Position numbers and translations under genes: made by a program. Below are positions 47,085 to 59,804 of a stretch of 64,000 nucleotides of DNA, piece by piece (the stretch's first letter is position 1; each line of letters begins with the position of its first letter). Location of the stretch: contig OW121854.1 of NCBI GenBank assembly GCA_933228895.1, positions 11,411,131 through 11,475,130 on the forward strand, read 5' to 3'. The stretch is from Platycnemis pennipes. Lineage: Eukaryota; Arthropoda; Insecta; Odonata; Platycnemididae. Under the pieces are notes generated by a model. It saw only the letters and a list, made by a program, of their open reading frames with translations, was not told the origin of the DNA and ran no database searches.

Positions 47085-47765
47085 AATTGGGAATATGCAT
47101 GAAATTTGTTTGTCAAAGATTAATGATGCACTTAATGCAAAATTTTCTCACCAATTTAAATACATAAGCCAAATTTTTCTACGCCCACCACAAAGATTAT
47201 TGAATGATATTAAAATGTTCCCGGAAATTGACGAAAGTCACGTTACCTGAAAAGCCTTCTGACGTCACTAGGTTCCATTTTGCTACAGAGATAGACATTT
47301 ATATTTAAAAGGAAACGAAGTGAATATATTGTTTTGAGGTTTTTAGCCGTTTCTCGAAAGAAACGATGGCTGAAAAAATACTTTTAAAAAAACACATTCC
47401 GACAATTTCCTTTGGTTGACTCCCTTATGGCGGCGATCCTCTTAAAAAAAAACCAGCGATTACATAGACGTAGTAGAAATTCTTGGGCACTAAACAGGCA
47501 TTATATAATTAATGGACGATTTGCTCGTTGACTCCCTTATGGCGGCGATCCTCTTAAAAAAAACCAGCGATTACATAGACGTAGTAGAAATTCTTGGGCA
47601 CTAAACAGGCATTATATAATTAATGGACGATTTGCTCGTTACCATCCATACTACGTAAACAAAAAATCGAAATACAATCGTTTATTGCATTAAACAAATG
47701 AGATAAATACATACGTTATCGCCAAGTATTCATTTAACAACTTACCTCCTCGCATAAACAGATCC
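47085..47765 (+). mobile_element. 771-bp inverted-repeat family, copy A
   Basis: Starts GGGAATATGCATGAAATTTG and matches copy B to about 47765, then changes to unrelated sequence, so the right end is lost. It holds a 55-codon frame beginning MHEICLSKIND and ending DESHVT. An internal 112-bp segment is tandemly doubled (47415-47526, 47527-47638). Confidence 0.8.
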
Positions 47766-48194
47766 TTCTGTAGATACGCGTTCTTATTCCCGTGCGATGT
47801 CCTTTTTTCCGTGCGTGCACTCTCAATTTGCACCATCCAGTCTCCTTTCCTCTTTCTACCATTTTCTCCCGTAGCACGCATAAAATACACACCATCCACT
47901 TCGTCTTCGCGTAGAAAGACAAGTACAAATTACTGTCAATAAACTGCAGCGATGGTCCAATACTAACGGCCGGAATCTTTTCTGTTCCTTCCACAATTTG
48001 AACATGACGTCACCTATCAACTGTCAGGCCACTGACATTGAAAGAGCGATTGAGAGAGAACTGCTAAGACTTTGAATTAGCAGATAGCAGATTAGTAAAT
48101 TTTCAAACGTACTTCCTCCAGATTAAGCGAAGGCCAATCCAACGGCTGTCTTTTTCCGACCCGATTTTCCGGCGCAACATCACGATAATTCATC

Positions 48195-48620
48195 GGGCGC
48201 TATTACGCGATATTTTATCTGTGCACAATATTATGATATTTTATCGCAATATTTATCGTGATATTAAATCGGGGTGCAATATCGTGATATTTTATCGCGA
48301 TATTTATCGTGATATTTTATCGTGATATTTAGCGTGATATTTATCGTGATGTTTTATCGTAATTTTTCCTCAGCACAGGTTCTCCTTTGAGGCAACCCAG
48401 CTTTCCTATTTTCTTCTGGTAAATATTTCAGTATTTTGTATTGTTTTTGTTGAAAGCAATAAAAATTTACTTACTTACTTACTTATCGTGATCTTTTGAC
48501 GGGGCACGATTAGATGATATTCATCGTCACGATATGAGTTATCGTTATCGCCTCATATCGATATGCTAAAATTATCGTATTCCGTTATTGCATTATCAAT
48601 ATCGCCCAGGACTAGCCATG
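48195..48620. repeat. TATCGTGATATTT tandem array in a MITE-like element
   Basis: Many units of ATTTTATCGTGATATTT lie at 48230-48365 and resume after 48484. The right end reads AATATCGCCCAGGACTA. Confidence 0.7.
48361..48484 (+). mobile_element. retroposon 3' fragment with (TTAC)n tail
   Basis: The segment ends AAGCAATAAAAATTTAC followed by TTAC repeats and interrupts the TATCGTGATATTT array. This is how a 5'-truncated non-LTR insertion looks. Confidence 0.6.
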
Positions 48621-49171
48621 AGTCCTTCGCGTACCTGAAGTTCGTTGGCACGCGCACTTATAACTGAAATAGTCAGCTTCTCACTATCCCTGAGCGCCCA
48701 TATTTCTGATCCATCCGTCGCAACTTAAAAAAATTAGGTTAATGTTTCCATTGTCCCATTTTCTGTAAGTTAATGTTTTCCTTCTCGAACAGATCTTTTC
48801 CTCTGTTGATTTTTAATTTTAAGGCATAGAGCCACCTCCAACGACCGTCTCTGTTTCCAGCCACCCTCTTCATTTCTGCGTTCGAGCTGCATCCCATTTC
48901 CATCGCCATAACTTTCAAAGTTAGGAAGTTGTTGGTCGAGCTCTCACTTTTCCCCAAGAATTTAGCCTTCCTAAAAAAATTTTGTATATAGGTGCCATGC
49001 CGGCGTAGGTGTCCGATGAGCCTAACTTTCCTTGCCCAATAGTTCCCTTCCCGTATGAAATTGACTTAGCACTTGGGCATTTTCTGTTTTTCTTTCGGTC
49101 CACATAGTCCTTGATACTGTCCTCCAAAACCACAATTCTGCAGCTTCTGTGTTGCTAGCCTAAGGTGCTCC

Positions 49172-50387
49172 TTAAGCCGGGTCTACATTATAATTCCACA
49201 TAAAGTGAGCCTACTTAAAGGTAACTTTAAGTCATGGACGTCTTCTACACATGCACTTTAAGTTGACTGCAGAGTCACGGCTGCTTAGGATTAATATCTA
49301 AAAACAAAGACGGAAAACATTCGAAGACATGCAGGCGAGCTCAGTGTAAACGACTCGCTTGTATATTCATAATTTAATTATTCTGAGTAACTGATTTGTA
49401 GAAGAGTCGTTACCTAGTGGAGAACCTTTAAGGAATCATATTTAATTATATGCCAATTCGCCACGTACCTACTACGTGTGATATTTTCAACTACGAAAAT
49501 GTTTCGGACTTTCAGACCCGTACCATTGATGAGTACATTGTAAATGGATAATGTAGTGATTCACTGAGTAACAATTTGAACGAACAGCCCTTTTCCCAAA
49601 CGCTTTTAATTTTGTGTCACATAATTTATTGCTCAAACTTCGTTGCTTCGTTATATATTCATTTACCTCGCAGGGTTCTTGTGTTCACATTATTTCATTG
49701 CCATTTTGAGCCAGAAAAATTAAAATTTCGCCATAAAAATTAAAATTTCGCCATAAAAACATTAGCAAACCTTTGAAACGTTAATGCAAAACAAATTGTA
49801 ATGCTTGGTGTGTACTTTAAATTTGCCATTTACGGCATAACTTTCCCATATTTTGATAAGAGAACCACTTCCTCAAAACCATAATTGTCCGCTCTTTTAT
49901 TTCTTGGTTGAAATCATTAGGAATAGATTAAATTCAATAGTTATTAATCAGGTTATTTAGTTTTGCTTAATTTTTCATGTTTTTCTTTGATGTTTGTGAT
50001 CATAGAGATTATATAAATTATGGAGATTATATTATTGTAATATTCATGGTTGTGATAATTGACAAGTTGCTCACTGACTACTTAACTCGTAAACATACGT
50101 TTGTATAGACATGACTTGACTAAGGGAGTGTGTACATTTAATAAGTTTGTATCTATATGCATCTATTTCATTAATTTAGTATCCCACGACTTGATTTCTT
50201 ATGGTCACTCTATGCGCTTGACGACATATTAATGGGTAACAACTGACTACGCTCACTTTAAATAGGGGGTATTGGTCAACTTAAGTGGAGGTGGACTTCA
50301 AGTAAGCTGCTGACAACTACATTAACGCTTTAAAGTGACTAGTCACTTAAAGTGGACTTCAAAGCGCTAGTGTAGACCCGGCATTAG
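49172..50387. mobile_element. 1.2-kb element with GCCGGGTCTACA inverted ends
   Basis: The left end is TTAAGCCGGGTCTACATTA and the right end TAGTGTAGACCCGGCATTAG. Both subterminal parts carry ACTTTAAGT-type motif in opposite order. The flanks are TTAA and TTAG. No transposase is seen. Confidence 0.7.
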
Positions 50388-50411
50388 AGCACTCTAAGGT
50401 GCTCAATCTTA

Positions 50412-50800
50412 TTGGGGACCTATGAGCAATCTAAGATGCTCAAATTCCTCACCTCGCATGAGCATTTGAATCTTGGGAACTCACTTCCGTCGGCACATAC
50501 ATTGTACGTGCGTACTATGTGCATGCGTCCAGTGCAGTGTCGTGCCTCTCTTCCTCTCGGAGATGCAGGTTCTCGCCTCCTTCCCCTTCTTTCGCCTTCG
50601 CCGCATCACTTTCCATTCCGGAATCGTGGACCGCGTGTCAGCTCTTATTTGCTCTCGCCGCTCTTGGTGGGGCGGATCCGCCCGGGGCCAGGCGCACGAG
50701 GTGAAAGCGGCCCCTTTCCCTCCACACCGTCTTGAGCGCCCAAGACTGTTTGTCGGCGACTTGCTTTCCAGACGGTGTCCCTCTGTCCCATTTCCTTGCA
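50412..50800. other. GC-rich stretch with overlapping frames
   Basis: Open frames on both strands reflect GC-rich composition rather than a recognisable protein. Confidence 0.35.
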
Positions 50801-51571
50801 CCAATGGGGAATATGCATGAAATTTGTTTCTCGAAGATTAATGATGTACTTGATGCGAAATTTTCTCACCAATTTAAATATATGAGCCAACTTTTTCTAC
50901 ACCCACCACACATATTATTAAATGACCTTAAAATGTTCCCGGAAATCGACGAAAGTCACGTGACCTGGAACGCCTTCTGAAGTCACTGCACTGTATAGGT
51001 TCCATATTGCTACGGAGATAGACATTTATTTTTAAAAGAAAACGAAGTGAATATATTGTTTGGAGATTTTTCCGTTTCTTGAAAGAACGATGACTGAAAA
51101 AATACTTAAAAAAGCACATTCCGACAATTTATTTTAGTTGACTCCCTTATGGCGGCGTTCTTCTAAAAAAAAACCAGCGATTGCATAGACGTAGTAGGAA
51201 TTCTTGGGCGCTAAACAGGAAAAATATAATTAATAGACGATTTACTCGCTACAATCCATGCAACGTAAATAAAAATCGAAATACAATCGTTTATTTTATG
51301 AAACAAATGAGATAAATACATACGTTATCGCCAAGTATTCATTTAACAACTCACCTCCACGCATAAACAGATAAACAACGCCCTTAGTGATACCGTGCCG
51401 TGACGTCATGCGATGACGTCGTGTTTTTAAGCTGCCGAAAAAGTACTATTTTCAAAGAGTAATATCTTTGTAACTCAATTGAATTCTTCAGCAAAATTTT
51501 CGCCAGGCACATTTTAGCTAATAAACTTCACATTCAAAGAGTTCTAAAAAATAGTGCATGTTCCCCATTGG
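50801..51571 (+). mobile_element. 771-bp inverted-repeat family, copy B (complete)
   Basis: The ends CCAATGGGGAATATGCATG and, inverted, CCAATGGGGAACATGCAC form terminal inverted repeats. A 58-codon frame starts MGNMHEICFSKINDVLDAKF and ends FPEIDESHVTWNAF. It also contains GTGACGTCATGCGATGACGT. Confidence 0.82.
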
Positions 51572-52186
51572 ATACAACTCTCTTGGACTTATTCTGGAGA
51601 TGCATCCAAATGGATTTTGGTCCATAATTTTTTATGTACATTTTTGGACTATAGACTTCTAGGTCTATCAAGTATGAATCGTACTTGATTGACCTTGCCC
51701 TAAATTTCCATCGGAATGTATGAGACCAACCAATCACAGACTAACCAAAAAGTGCGCATCGTACTCAGCTTTTTTTTCGAGTGATTTGATCGTAGCTCTC
51801 TTAGAACCACACTGAGTTTTGCGGCAACGGGACTGATGAAACTGACGTATTTATTTAGCCTTGACGCCGTTATTGGGTCCCGTGTACTGGCCTGCGGTCA
51901 GAAACACGTGGCGGCCAAATCTGCGTAACATCCATTGTTAGGATATATATATTGTACTGTATATCCATATAGGATATATATGGACTATACTGCGTAGTCC
52001 ATTGTTAGGATATATATTCACTTACAACTCCGCTTCGAATGGCTGCGAACTTGTGTATATTTACGTAATTTACTAGTGAAAATATCCTGTTTTTCGCTCT
52101 TTTTATAAAAAAACATCATAAACTCCATTCGCCACATTATTTTCCCCTGAAAGCGACGTTACATACTTTTCGACATTACATTTTGA
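51572..52186. repeat. short direct repeats, otherwise unassigned
   Basis: CCATTGTTAGGATATATA is present twice at 51931-52020 with a related inverted stretch between. The rest shows nothing recognisable. Confidence 0.5.
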
Positions 52187-52504
52187 AATGGAGGGGGGTT
52201 CTTGTAAAGTCTGCTCGCACAGATCCTGTCGCAATCGCTCCCATTGGGAGACCCAACTGCGTCCCCCCCCCCCCTTTGAGATGAGGCAAAGTAGCTTCGC
52301 GGGCTCAGTTGTGATTTGACGAAGTCGATATGCGTCAGAGGTTGCACCACGCCCACTTTTCCGAAAGGGTTAAAAACATCAGTTTTTCGACGCTTACAAC
52401 TCAAGAAATAATTGACGGATCAAAAAACGGAAAAATACGGGTCTTTTTATTTTACAAACTCTATCAGATTCGGCAATTTAAAAAAATATGGTAAACGACC
52501 CTAT
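52187..52504 (-). mobile_element. 531-bp MITE, copy 4 (truncated)
   Basis: It matches the reverse of copies 1-2 from GGAGGGGGGTTCTTG to GGTAAACGACCCTAT; the other end is missing. Confidence 0.8.
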
Positions 52505-54021
52505 TCAGTTAAAATGCTTGATTCCTCACGCCTTTTCCTGTAAAATCGGTCAAATTTTTTAACGATCCACACCCGGAAGACTTTTTTCATATTTAGATGG
52601 GAATATAGTCAGAAACACTCCTACTAGCTCTAAATCATCCACAGAAAAAGGCGCATTTCGCTCTAGCATAAGTAGTGCAGATAATACACTCGTTAATCGG
52701 CTGTTTCAATAGAGCAACCCATGCATCTCAAACTTAGGCTTTTTAGCATACTTCCGATTTAATATTATAATAAATATCGGCATTAATTACGGAAACCAAA
52801 TTTTATTGATTATTCATAATAAAAATTCAGTGCTATATGGTGCATAGTAATCTAATCACTGAAATAAGTACGGTTGGTACGATTGTTTATATTCGAGTCA
52901 CGATTATCAGCTAAAAATATTGCCTTGCGGTGATATATTATACCATATAGATTTATATGGTGATATATTTTGCCTCAAAGGTTTGCCCACTGGTTTCTCT
53001 ATTCAACTGTTCTCTTACTTCTTTCATGTGTGGTCAGAATGGGAATGAATAAAATTACACACTTCCATCTATCTTCCCTGATGTGTTACTGGACCCGACC
53101 ACAGCAACTGCGACTGCGGGTCGTCTTTGCTCTCAATCTCCTTAAAACTAATGTTTTTGAATGCGCAAAGCTTAAGTATTATCGTAAATGCACTCCTATT
53201 GCCGTTAATTTGCTGAGCACAATTGAAAAAACCACTTTTTCCTTCCACTGTTTTGCTGGTAGCTTACGATGTCGAAAATGGCCACTCGCGGCGCTAGTTG
53301 TCCCCGTGTACGGAGCCTATTTTGTATATGAAAAAGATTTGTAGAATTTATATATAGATTTTATATACGATACCTAATGCATGATTTGTTCATGTGAACT
53401 TAATTCAATTTCTGCACGACTTAAATATCTAAAATTAAAGTTGTCGCGGATTATTGACATTCGGTTGTGGCAACCATTTTCATTGTTTACTTCATTCTCG
53501 TATTTAATTGATTCGTCCATTTTGGACCAAAAGTCGTGTGAAAGTTGAACCGTTGGATACCGGCTTGGGAGCAAGGGGAGGTAGGGAGGGGTCGAATCTT
53601 GTGGTGCCTAAACTGGAATGTGTGCTGTTCAGGTGAAGAATCGTGGTGGGCAGTGAGAAGGACGGCTAGGAGTTGCTTTTGGGTGGGGTGGAAGAGCAAA
53701 GGAGGTTGCCCAGTTCGAAATAGGAAGAAAGTATTGTTGCCTCCATCGTTTCGGGAGACAATTCACCGCCTTTCGCATGCTCTGTCGCCAGGCGTCAGTT
53801 CCGGAAGGTGTGGCACATTATCCTCGCTCCTCGATCCTGAAATAGTGTTCTTCCCATATAGATTGCATGAGGATTTCTTGTAATGAGGTGGGATCTTGAA
53901 ATCGTCATTGCCAGTAATTTATCGCTGTTAGCGTGGACTCCCGAGGATAAAGCCAGCGCTGTGTGATACGTCGAACGTTTGAGTCGAATGGTTTGACAGT
54001 CGATTGAGGCAAACGTTTCTC
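52505..54021. other. no gene recognised
   Basis: Open frames at 52970-53344 and 53545-53883 show no known domain. Confidence 0.35.
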
Positions 54022-54561
54022 TAAAGGCGCGTTTACACGTAGGAGTTGACTGCTATGATAGTCAACGGCTAACAACTATTAAGCCCCACTCGCATGTTTA
54101 AATAGCAACTGCGATGCGAGTTCAGGTCGATCTTGACACATTTGGAACACTATAGATCCCAGTTCGAGCTATTAGCAAAGTTGAAGTTCGTCAACTTTCC
54201 AGCGGAAGTGTATCCAACGCAATCGCAACAATCGCAAACGGAAAGCAATACACGACGACTGATACCGAGAATTTGGATATAAAAACAAAGATATCCCTCC
54301 CCAAAGGGGAGATTCTACTCTTTAAATAATGGGAACAAAAGATATTCGTCAATGGAATTTATTGCTTGAAGAATTTCATGAAAATTTAAGCATCAGTCAC
54401 TATTGAAATAAAACTCTTTTTATTTGTTATGACAACGCCTAAATAGCGGCTTTAATCTGCATAGAAGTTGGTGCAGACGCTTCATAGCAGTAGCGATATA
54501 GATACATCGCGCATCTCGCAACTGTCATAGCAGTCAACTACTACGTGTAAACGCTGCTTTA
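54022..54561 (-). mobile_element. 541-bp MITE, copy 3
   Basis: Opposite orientation to the first two copies: it begins TAAAGGCGCGTTTACACG and ends CGTGTAAACGCTGCTTTA. Confidence 0.88.
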
Positions 54562-57027
54562 CACGATGTGGTGAGTGTTCGATCCAATACTGCTCTTGCG
54601 AACAGTACTTGTCGCAAGAAATATCTCGACGTATGTCTCTCCCCCATTTCACTTAACCGTGTGGCTGAACTTCCAACAAACGAATAAGTTCCTTCGAATG
54701 TTTGAGACATACTTTGATTAAAAGGCCGACAACGTCCGGAACGTCGTCCAAAGCGAACGTCCGGCATTCAGCATTGGAAGCTTGAGGGTTCGAATTTCCT
54801 CCAATGGATGCTACAAAATGTCAAGCGTCCAGCGTCGCATCGTGTAGTGCCTCTGCCCGACACCTTCAGCTCGGCGTTTGGGAGTGCGTCTGTTAACCGC
54901 CGAACAACTTGGCACGCGTGACGTGGTGGTGACGTTTACGGGACAAGTCCGGAGTCCTGAGCCTTAGGACGGATGCCCGCTGGAGGCTAGGGTTCATCGC
55001 CAGGACGAGTGCACGTGGATAACAGCGCGAGGGCGTTTCCCAACGGATGGGGTCCATCCTATGGGCTCACCCCTTTTCTCCACTATTCCGCGCGTCGTTT
55101 TCCTTGAATTGGTTTATCTCGGTCATAAAGGCTGCATCATTTCCTCCCTAAATACACTTATCTTCGCCATACTCACTTGAAGTCACGTGTACTCGCCTTC
55201 TCAGGCGTCATTAGTCTTCTGAATAATCCTCTCTCTTATCTCCTAATCGTGTTTTTTCCTTTCATCGGTCGCTCCGTCCTCTCACCACGTCCCGAGGAGC
55301 GTTGCTTACTTTCGGCCGGTTAAGTGATGCTCCTCCTCCCTTGGCTCGTTCAATCGATCAGCATTTTTTTGCCCTCTTCTGCCGACCTTTCATCTGGGGT
55401 CACTCTCTAACTTTGCCCCTGCACGCATTCCCATGAATCACTTTCCGTGGAGTCAGCATCGGATGCCGTACGGAGTGTTTCCGAGCACATCCAGTAGCTT
55501 AGTTAGTTTCTTTACCCGCTGATAGAGAGGCGATCGTCTTGAGTACCTACAGAGGTTAATCAAAAACTTACGGCAGCTTAGACAAAATGTGCGGGACAAC
55601 CCTACACCGGGGGTTTCTCACTTCTTATGGGTAAACTGCTTCTCCTGCAAAGGACCTCATTCTTCCATATGCAAGAAATGCCAGATCGCGAAATGAAGAA
55701 CATATGTGGAGTCCCGGACTGTTGATCAACCGAAAAAGTTGCTTTCACGCCAACACCCTTGCCTCAATCAAATCCCTGGAAAACTATAACTCTTACGTTC
55801 AAGAGAACTTTTCCGGACCCATCTCAATCATTTTGTTCTTCCGGATCCGGATAACGAAGAAACGAACTGCAAGTACTACCATGAGAAGGCCAAAGCGACC
55901 TTGTGCCACCGGTTATCAGGAGATCGCGCTAAACCCCATGAAAACATGAAGAATCAGGCGTCGAAATGCTGCCTTTCTGATGGTGGAACCCTACGCTAAA
56001 GATCATTGGGATAGGGATACACCGAAAGCGAAAAGCGTATAGGGATCCCGAAAGACCTTAATAGGAATCAACAGCAGCCACTCAGCTCAGTGACTCAAGA
56101 CGTGAGCACCACGCTCTCTGAGCAATGTCAAAATACCCTTAATCCCAGCTGAACCCGATAACTAACCCGTCAGAGAATCCCCGCCAACACAGAACCCCAT
56201 GTCTCCTATTTAAATCCACCTAATTCAATTCGAATTGCAACACAGCTTTCACATCCATTTTGTCGTCACCTATTTCAAAGGTGAAGCCACTGTGGCACAG
56301 CCATTGTCAAAATCGACTCCCACTTAACATTCAACAGATTTCCTCTAGCAATTCCAATTCTTTCAAAACTCGAAGTAGGATTCACCACAGCTTATAATGG
56401 AGTGGAAAACGCATGGAATGAATTTCCCCGCCAGTATTGCAATGGAATTAGAACCGGCTACCTCTTCGTCCTCCTTTTTCCCCCCTGAAAGTTTGGGTTT
56501 GATAGGCTGGCACACGTCACATACTTACTTTAGCCAAAATGTATGAATTGAATGTTATATGGAAACACATTTACTGTAGTAATTATTATTATTACGTGCT
56601 CGTGCCATCGTTTCCGCTGCAATTTTCACAGCTGTCACTACATTAACGTCATTAAAGAACGCACGATGTTTGTTTTCCCGAACAAAATGTCAGAACCTAC
56701 CTAAATAATACAATGGGGCGTGATGAGAGATAAGGGCGGCTGTTGAGGCGGTGATGTGATATCACCTTGTTTGGGGTGAATTATGAACATCACCTCGTCG
56801 CGTTACAGAATCGGGAGAGCGGTGATGTCTCACCACTGGTGGAGGCTCGTCACCGATGGTATGAGTTACAGAATACGGGCCCAGGAGAACGGGGAGCTCT
56901 TAAATTAGCCGCGTAGCCCATCGTTATCATATAATGGGAATTTCCGGGAAAAGATCTCGTATGAAAGAAAAATATTTTATGAAAGGGCGGACGATTCGCT
57001 GCGCAGAAGGATCAGCCTTCTAAGTCG
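54562..57027. other. mostly unassigned; zinc-knuckle-like piece at 55535-55697
   Basis: A plus-strand frame (about 55541-55697) carries VNCFSCKGPHSSICKKC, a Cys/His pattern like Gag zinc knuckles of retroelements. It is bounded by stops and no polymerase is recognised nearby. The rest shows nothing I can name. Confidence 0.35.
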
Positions 57028-57640
57028 CTACTGATAAGACAGATGACTGGAGTTGGAGAGTTGTGTTTTACTGTTTTGTAGATGAGGCCCCGGTGTTAAA
57101 CTCGATCGAACGTTCCAGCGACGTCCAGCATGGCTTTCGAGGCAGCGTCTGTTCCCCTTATTCACGTCTGGAGCCATGTGAGATGGTTTCAACCAAGTGT
57201 AAGACAAGGTACAGTTCTGAAATGTTGCGCCGAAGCGGTTTTGACGGATAATTGAATGTGTTGGGATTGTAGGGGGTTTCAGGATAACGCGTTCTAGAAT
57301 TTCATAAATGTTTGAGAGAAAGGAACTTAGTCGGGAGATGCCAGGTATCGTGGAGTCTTTGTCAGGGTAGGTAGAGTTATAAGGACAGGGTAGCTCTTTG
57401 AATAATTCCAGGGAGAAGGAAAATGGGAAATTGAAAGTGAATAGCTTAGGACGTTGGATATGAGGTTTCAAGAGTTTTCGCCCGCTGCCCACCAGAAATG
57501 TCCCGCATTCGTCAGCTTTCACGGAAGGAAGAGTAGGAATGTCGTAGCCATCACTAGGGATGATTGTAAGATTTTGTTTTGCTGTTATGCACAACAAGCG
57601 TGTTGAACATTGCCCAGGAGGAAGGTTTCCTGGATCAGAA
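57028..57640 (-). pseudogene. Jockey-like reverse transcriptase relic
   Basis: Minus-strand pieces STIPGISRLSSFLSNIYEIL, ERVIL and, in a shifted frame, AMLDVAGTFDRV and GLIYK resemble reverse transcriptase blocks 1 to A. Several frameshifts and stops show it is dead. The 189-codon frame over it is only partly in the original frame. Confidence 0.6.
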
Positions 57641-59804
57641 ATAGAAGCACGGACCTTCGATTGGCCGGGCCTATACGCAGACGCGAGATTCCAGTCCCAA
57701 AGGCAATTTTTCAGGAGCTAGGTGTCAAATGCGTAATTAATTACGGTCCATCAATGGATGGCACTCGTAAGGCGGAATTGTGCTTGCCACTCTCCAAGAG
57801 GAGATATGCTATAAAGTATCACAATAAGCCTCCACCGTAAACTGCCTGCAAAATATTGCCTGTGACACTGGAATCCTGGGTAGCGTAGTGGTCTGCGGAT
57901 TGGCAAGCCAAAGGTCCGTGGTTAACTGCCCGGGCCAGGGAACGTGTGGAATAACGGATGCATCTTTCGCGTTATCGCAATCTTTATCGTTAACGCTTAC
58001 CCCCTAGAGTAGCGCTGGTTCAACAATAACCGTCTAATAAATTCGCTCCACTGATTGTGATAAGCAATTAGAAGTTCTGCGTGAGAAATGAAGAACGGAG
58101 ATCACGTTCTCTCTGACATAGGTTAAATCAAAAAATAACGATAACGCTAGCGCACGCCTTATGAAGATCCATGATCGAGGCCGCCCTCTGGCAATTTTCA
58201 CCGCTAGGGATGATTGTTTCGTAAAATCGTCTTCGACGCCTCATCTACTATTATCTATCTAACAGCCTCTAATTATGGAACAAACCTAAGCCTGTAATCC
58301 AAGTAATGTTGCTACTGAACCCATCGCCTCAAATGTGTGGGCGCTTTTTTAGAGGTTAATCGTCTGAACAAGATTCGTCTTTCCTCTCGTGACTAGTAGT
58401 GCATCTGCATATCTAGTAGTTGTTCGTGCGATTCCAGCGGTAGGTAAGGTGGTTTGTACGAAAGGGTTAGAACCCGGGCCCTCGGAATGGAAGGCCTGTA
58501 CTCTTTTTTTGGGACCACACCAAACGGATCTCCTCTGGTTACTGTTTTTAGCGCCATCGCATGCAAAACGAGTGCTGCACTATATTGTCAGTAGCGGAAT
58601 CAAACTCTCATCGTAGGCTCGAGTACGATACCTACGTAGCATGCACGAAATTACCGCGTGACTTATTGTTAGTGTAATACTATTTTATGAATTACTGGTT
58701 CAGAGATATTTCACAAATGCGCATAGTACCTAACTAGTCGTGGCTTTCGTTTATTTGTTTTTTTTTTCCGCGTAGACTCATTTAGGAACTGAAAATTCTA
58801 GATGGAACACCGGCTAAACTGCATCCCTCAAAAATGAATCAAAACCCGAACACACAAAAGCGAGCAAATCACCGCGAAATTCTCCGCACTAGTTATTAGT
58901 GGCGTAGACATCTTCCACTGAGAGCCGAAGCCGATCGTATGTTGCATGTGGTTTGTATTCTGAATTGAATTTATGAATTTTATTCGAACCAATGAAAATG
59001 CAACTTCAGGCTTCGACCCCGGGCATTTACAAAATTGGAAATAGTTTACCGGACCTGTCGGGCAGTGAGACACCGAGGAGGCACAGGACGCATATGCCGG
59101 CCTACGGATATGAAGTGAAAGGTGGTGTTTGGGACGGTCCTCGGCACAAAACAGCGTTACCTCTGGCTTCATGTAGAGATATCATATGCGCATTGAAACA
59201 CCAAAAAGAGCGCTTTCGTACCCGAAATTCGTTGCATCGGCGTCAGATAATCAGGGACATTTTAGGCGAGTATTAATGCATACAATTATTTCCATTTTAA
59301 ATACATTGCAGGCATTTGTTTAACTATTTGCGCACTTTCCGCTGTCTCTTTGGAGAATTTTTAAAGTACATTCAATTATTCATGTTCTGCTCTTTGCTTT
59401 TATCACGTGCAAAAACAACTTGATCCGTGAGTAGCGCGAGTAACGAAACTGGTACTGCTGTGCCGAATAAACCGACCATCCTTCTTTCACGAGTCAACTG
59501 TGATGCTGCCGTATCTTCCGTCCTCATCATGAGGAACGCTATTCAATTTAAGGCATCTCTCGCGAACTGTGAAACAATAATGGATGTTTTCAATCGGAAG
59601 AACAATGGTGATCGCTTTAGCAACTCTCGAAATATAAAAACAATAAATCCCGTCTTAAATTATTCATTTTTAGAGAATTCAGGATTTCATAGCGCAAAAA
59701 AATGCAAGAACATGAAAGTTTGTAGATTTGTGAATAAGATAAAGAAAAACGAAGGAGACCAATAAGCATTTAAGTCTTTTAATGAGTGAGGTATCAATAA
59801 GTAT
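57641..59804. other. no gene; tRNA-like head at 57868-57950
   Basis: CTGGGTAGCGTAGTGGTCTG with GGTCCGTGGTTAACTGCCC resembles a tRNA-derived SINE head (57868-57950). Other open frames in this stretch (58828-59172 minus, 59427-59765 plus) show no domain. Confidence 0.4.

Noticed and set aside
50412..50890. Long frames on both strands near 50.5-50.9 kb
   Set aside because: They are mutually overlapping and low in recognisable content; the right part belongs to the 771-bp repeat.
57028..57597. 189-codon open frame on the minus strand as a host gene
   Set aside because: Its recognisable pieces are reverse transcriptase blocks in more than one frame, so it is a dead retrotransposon.
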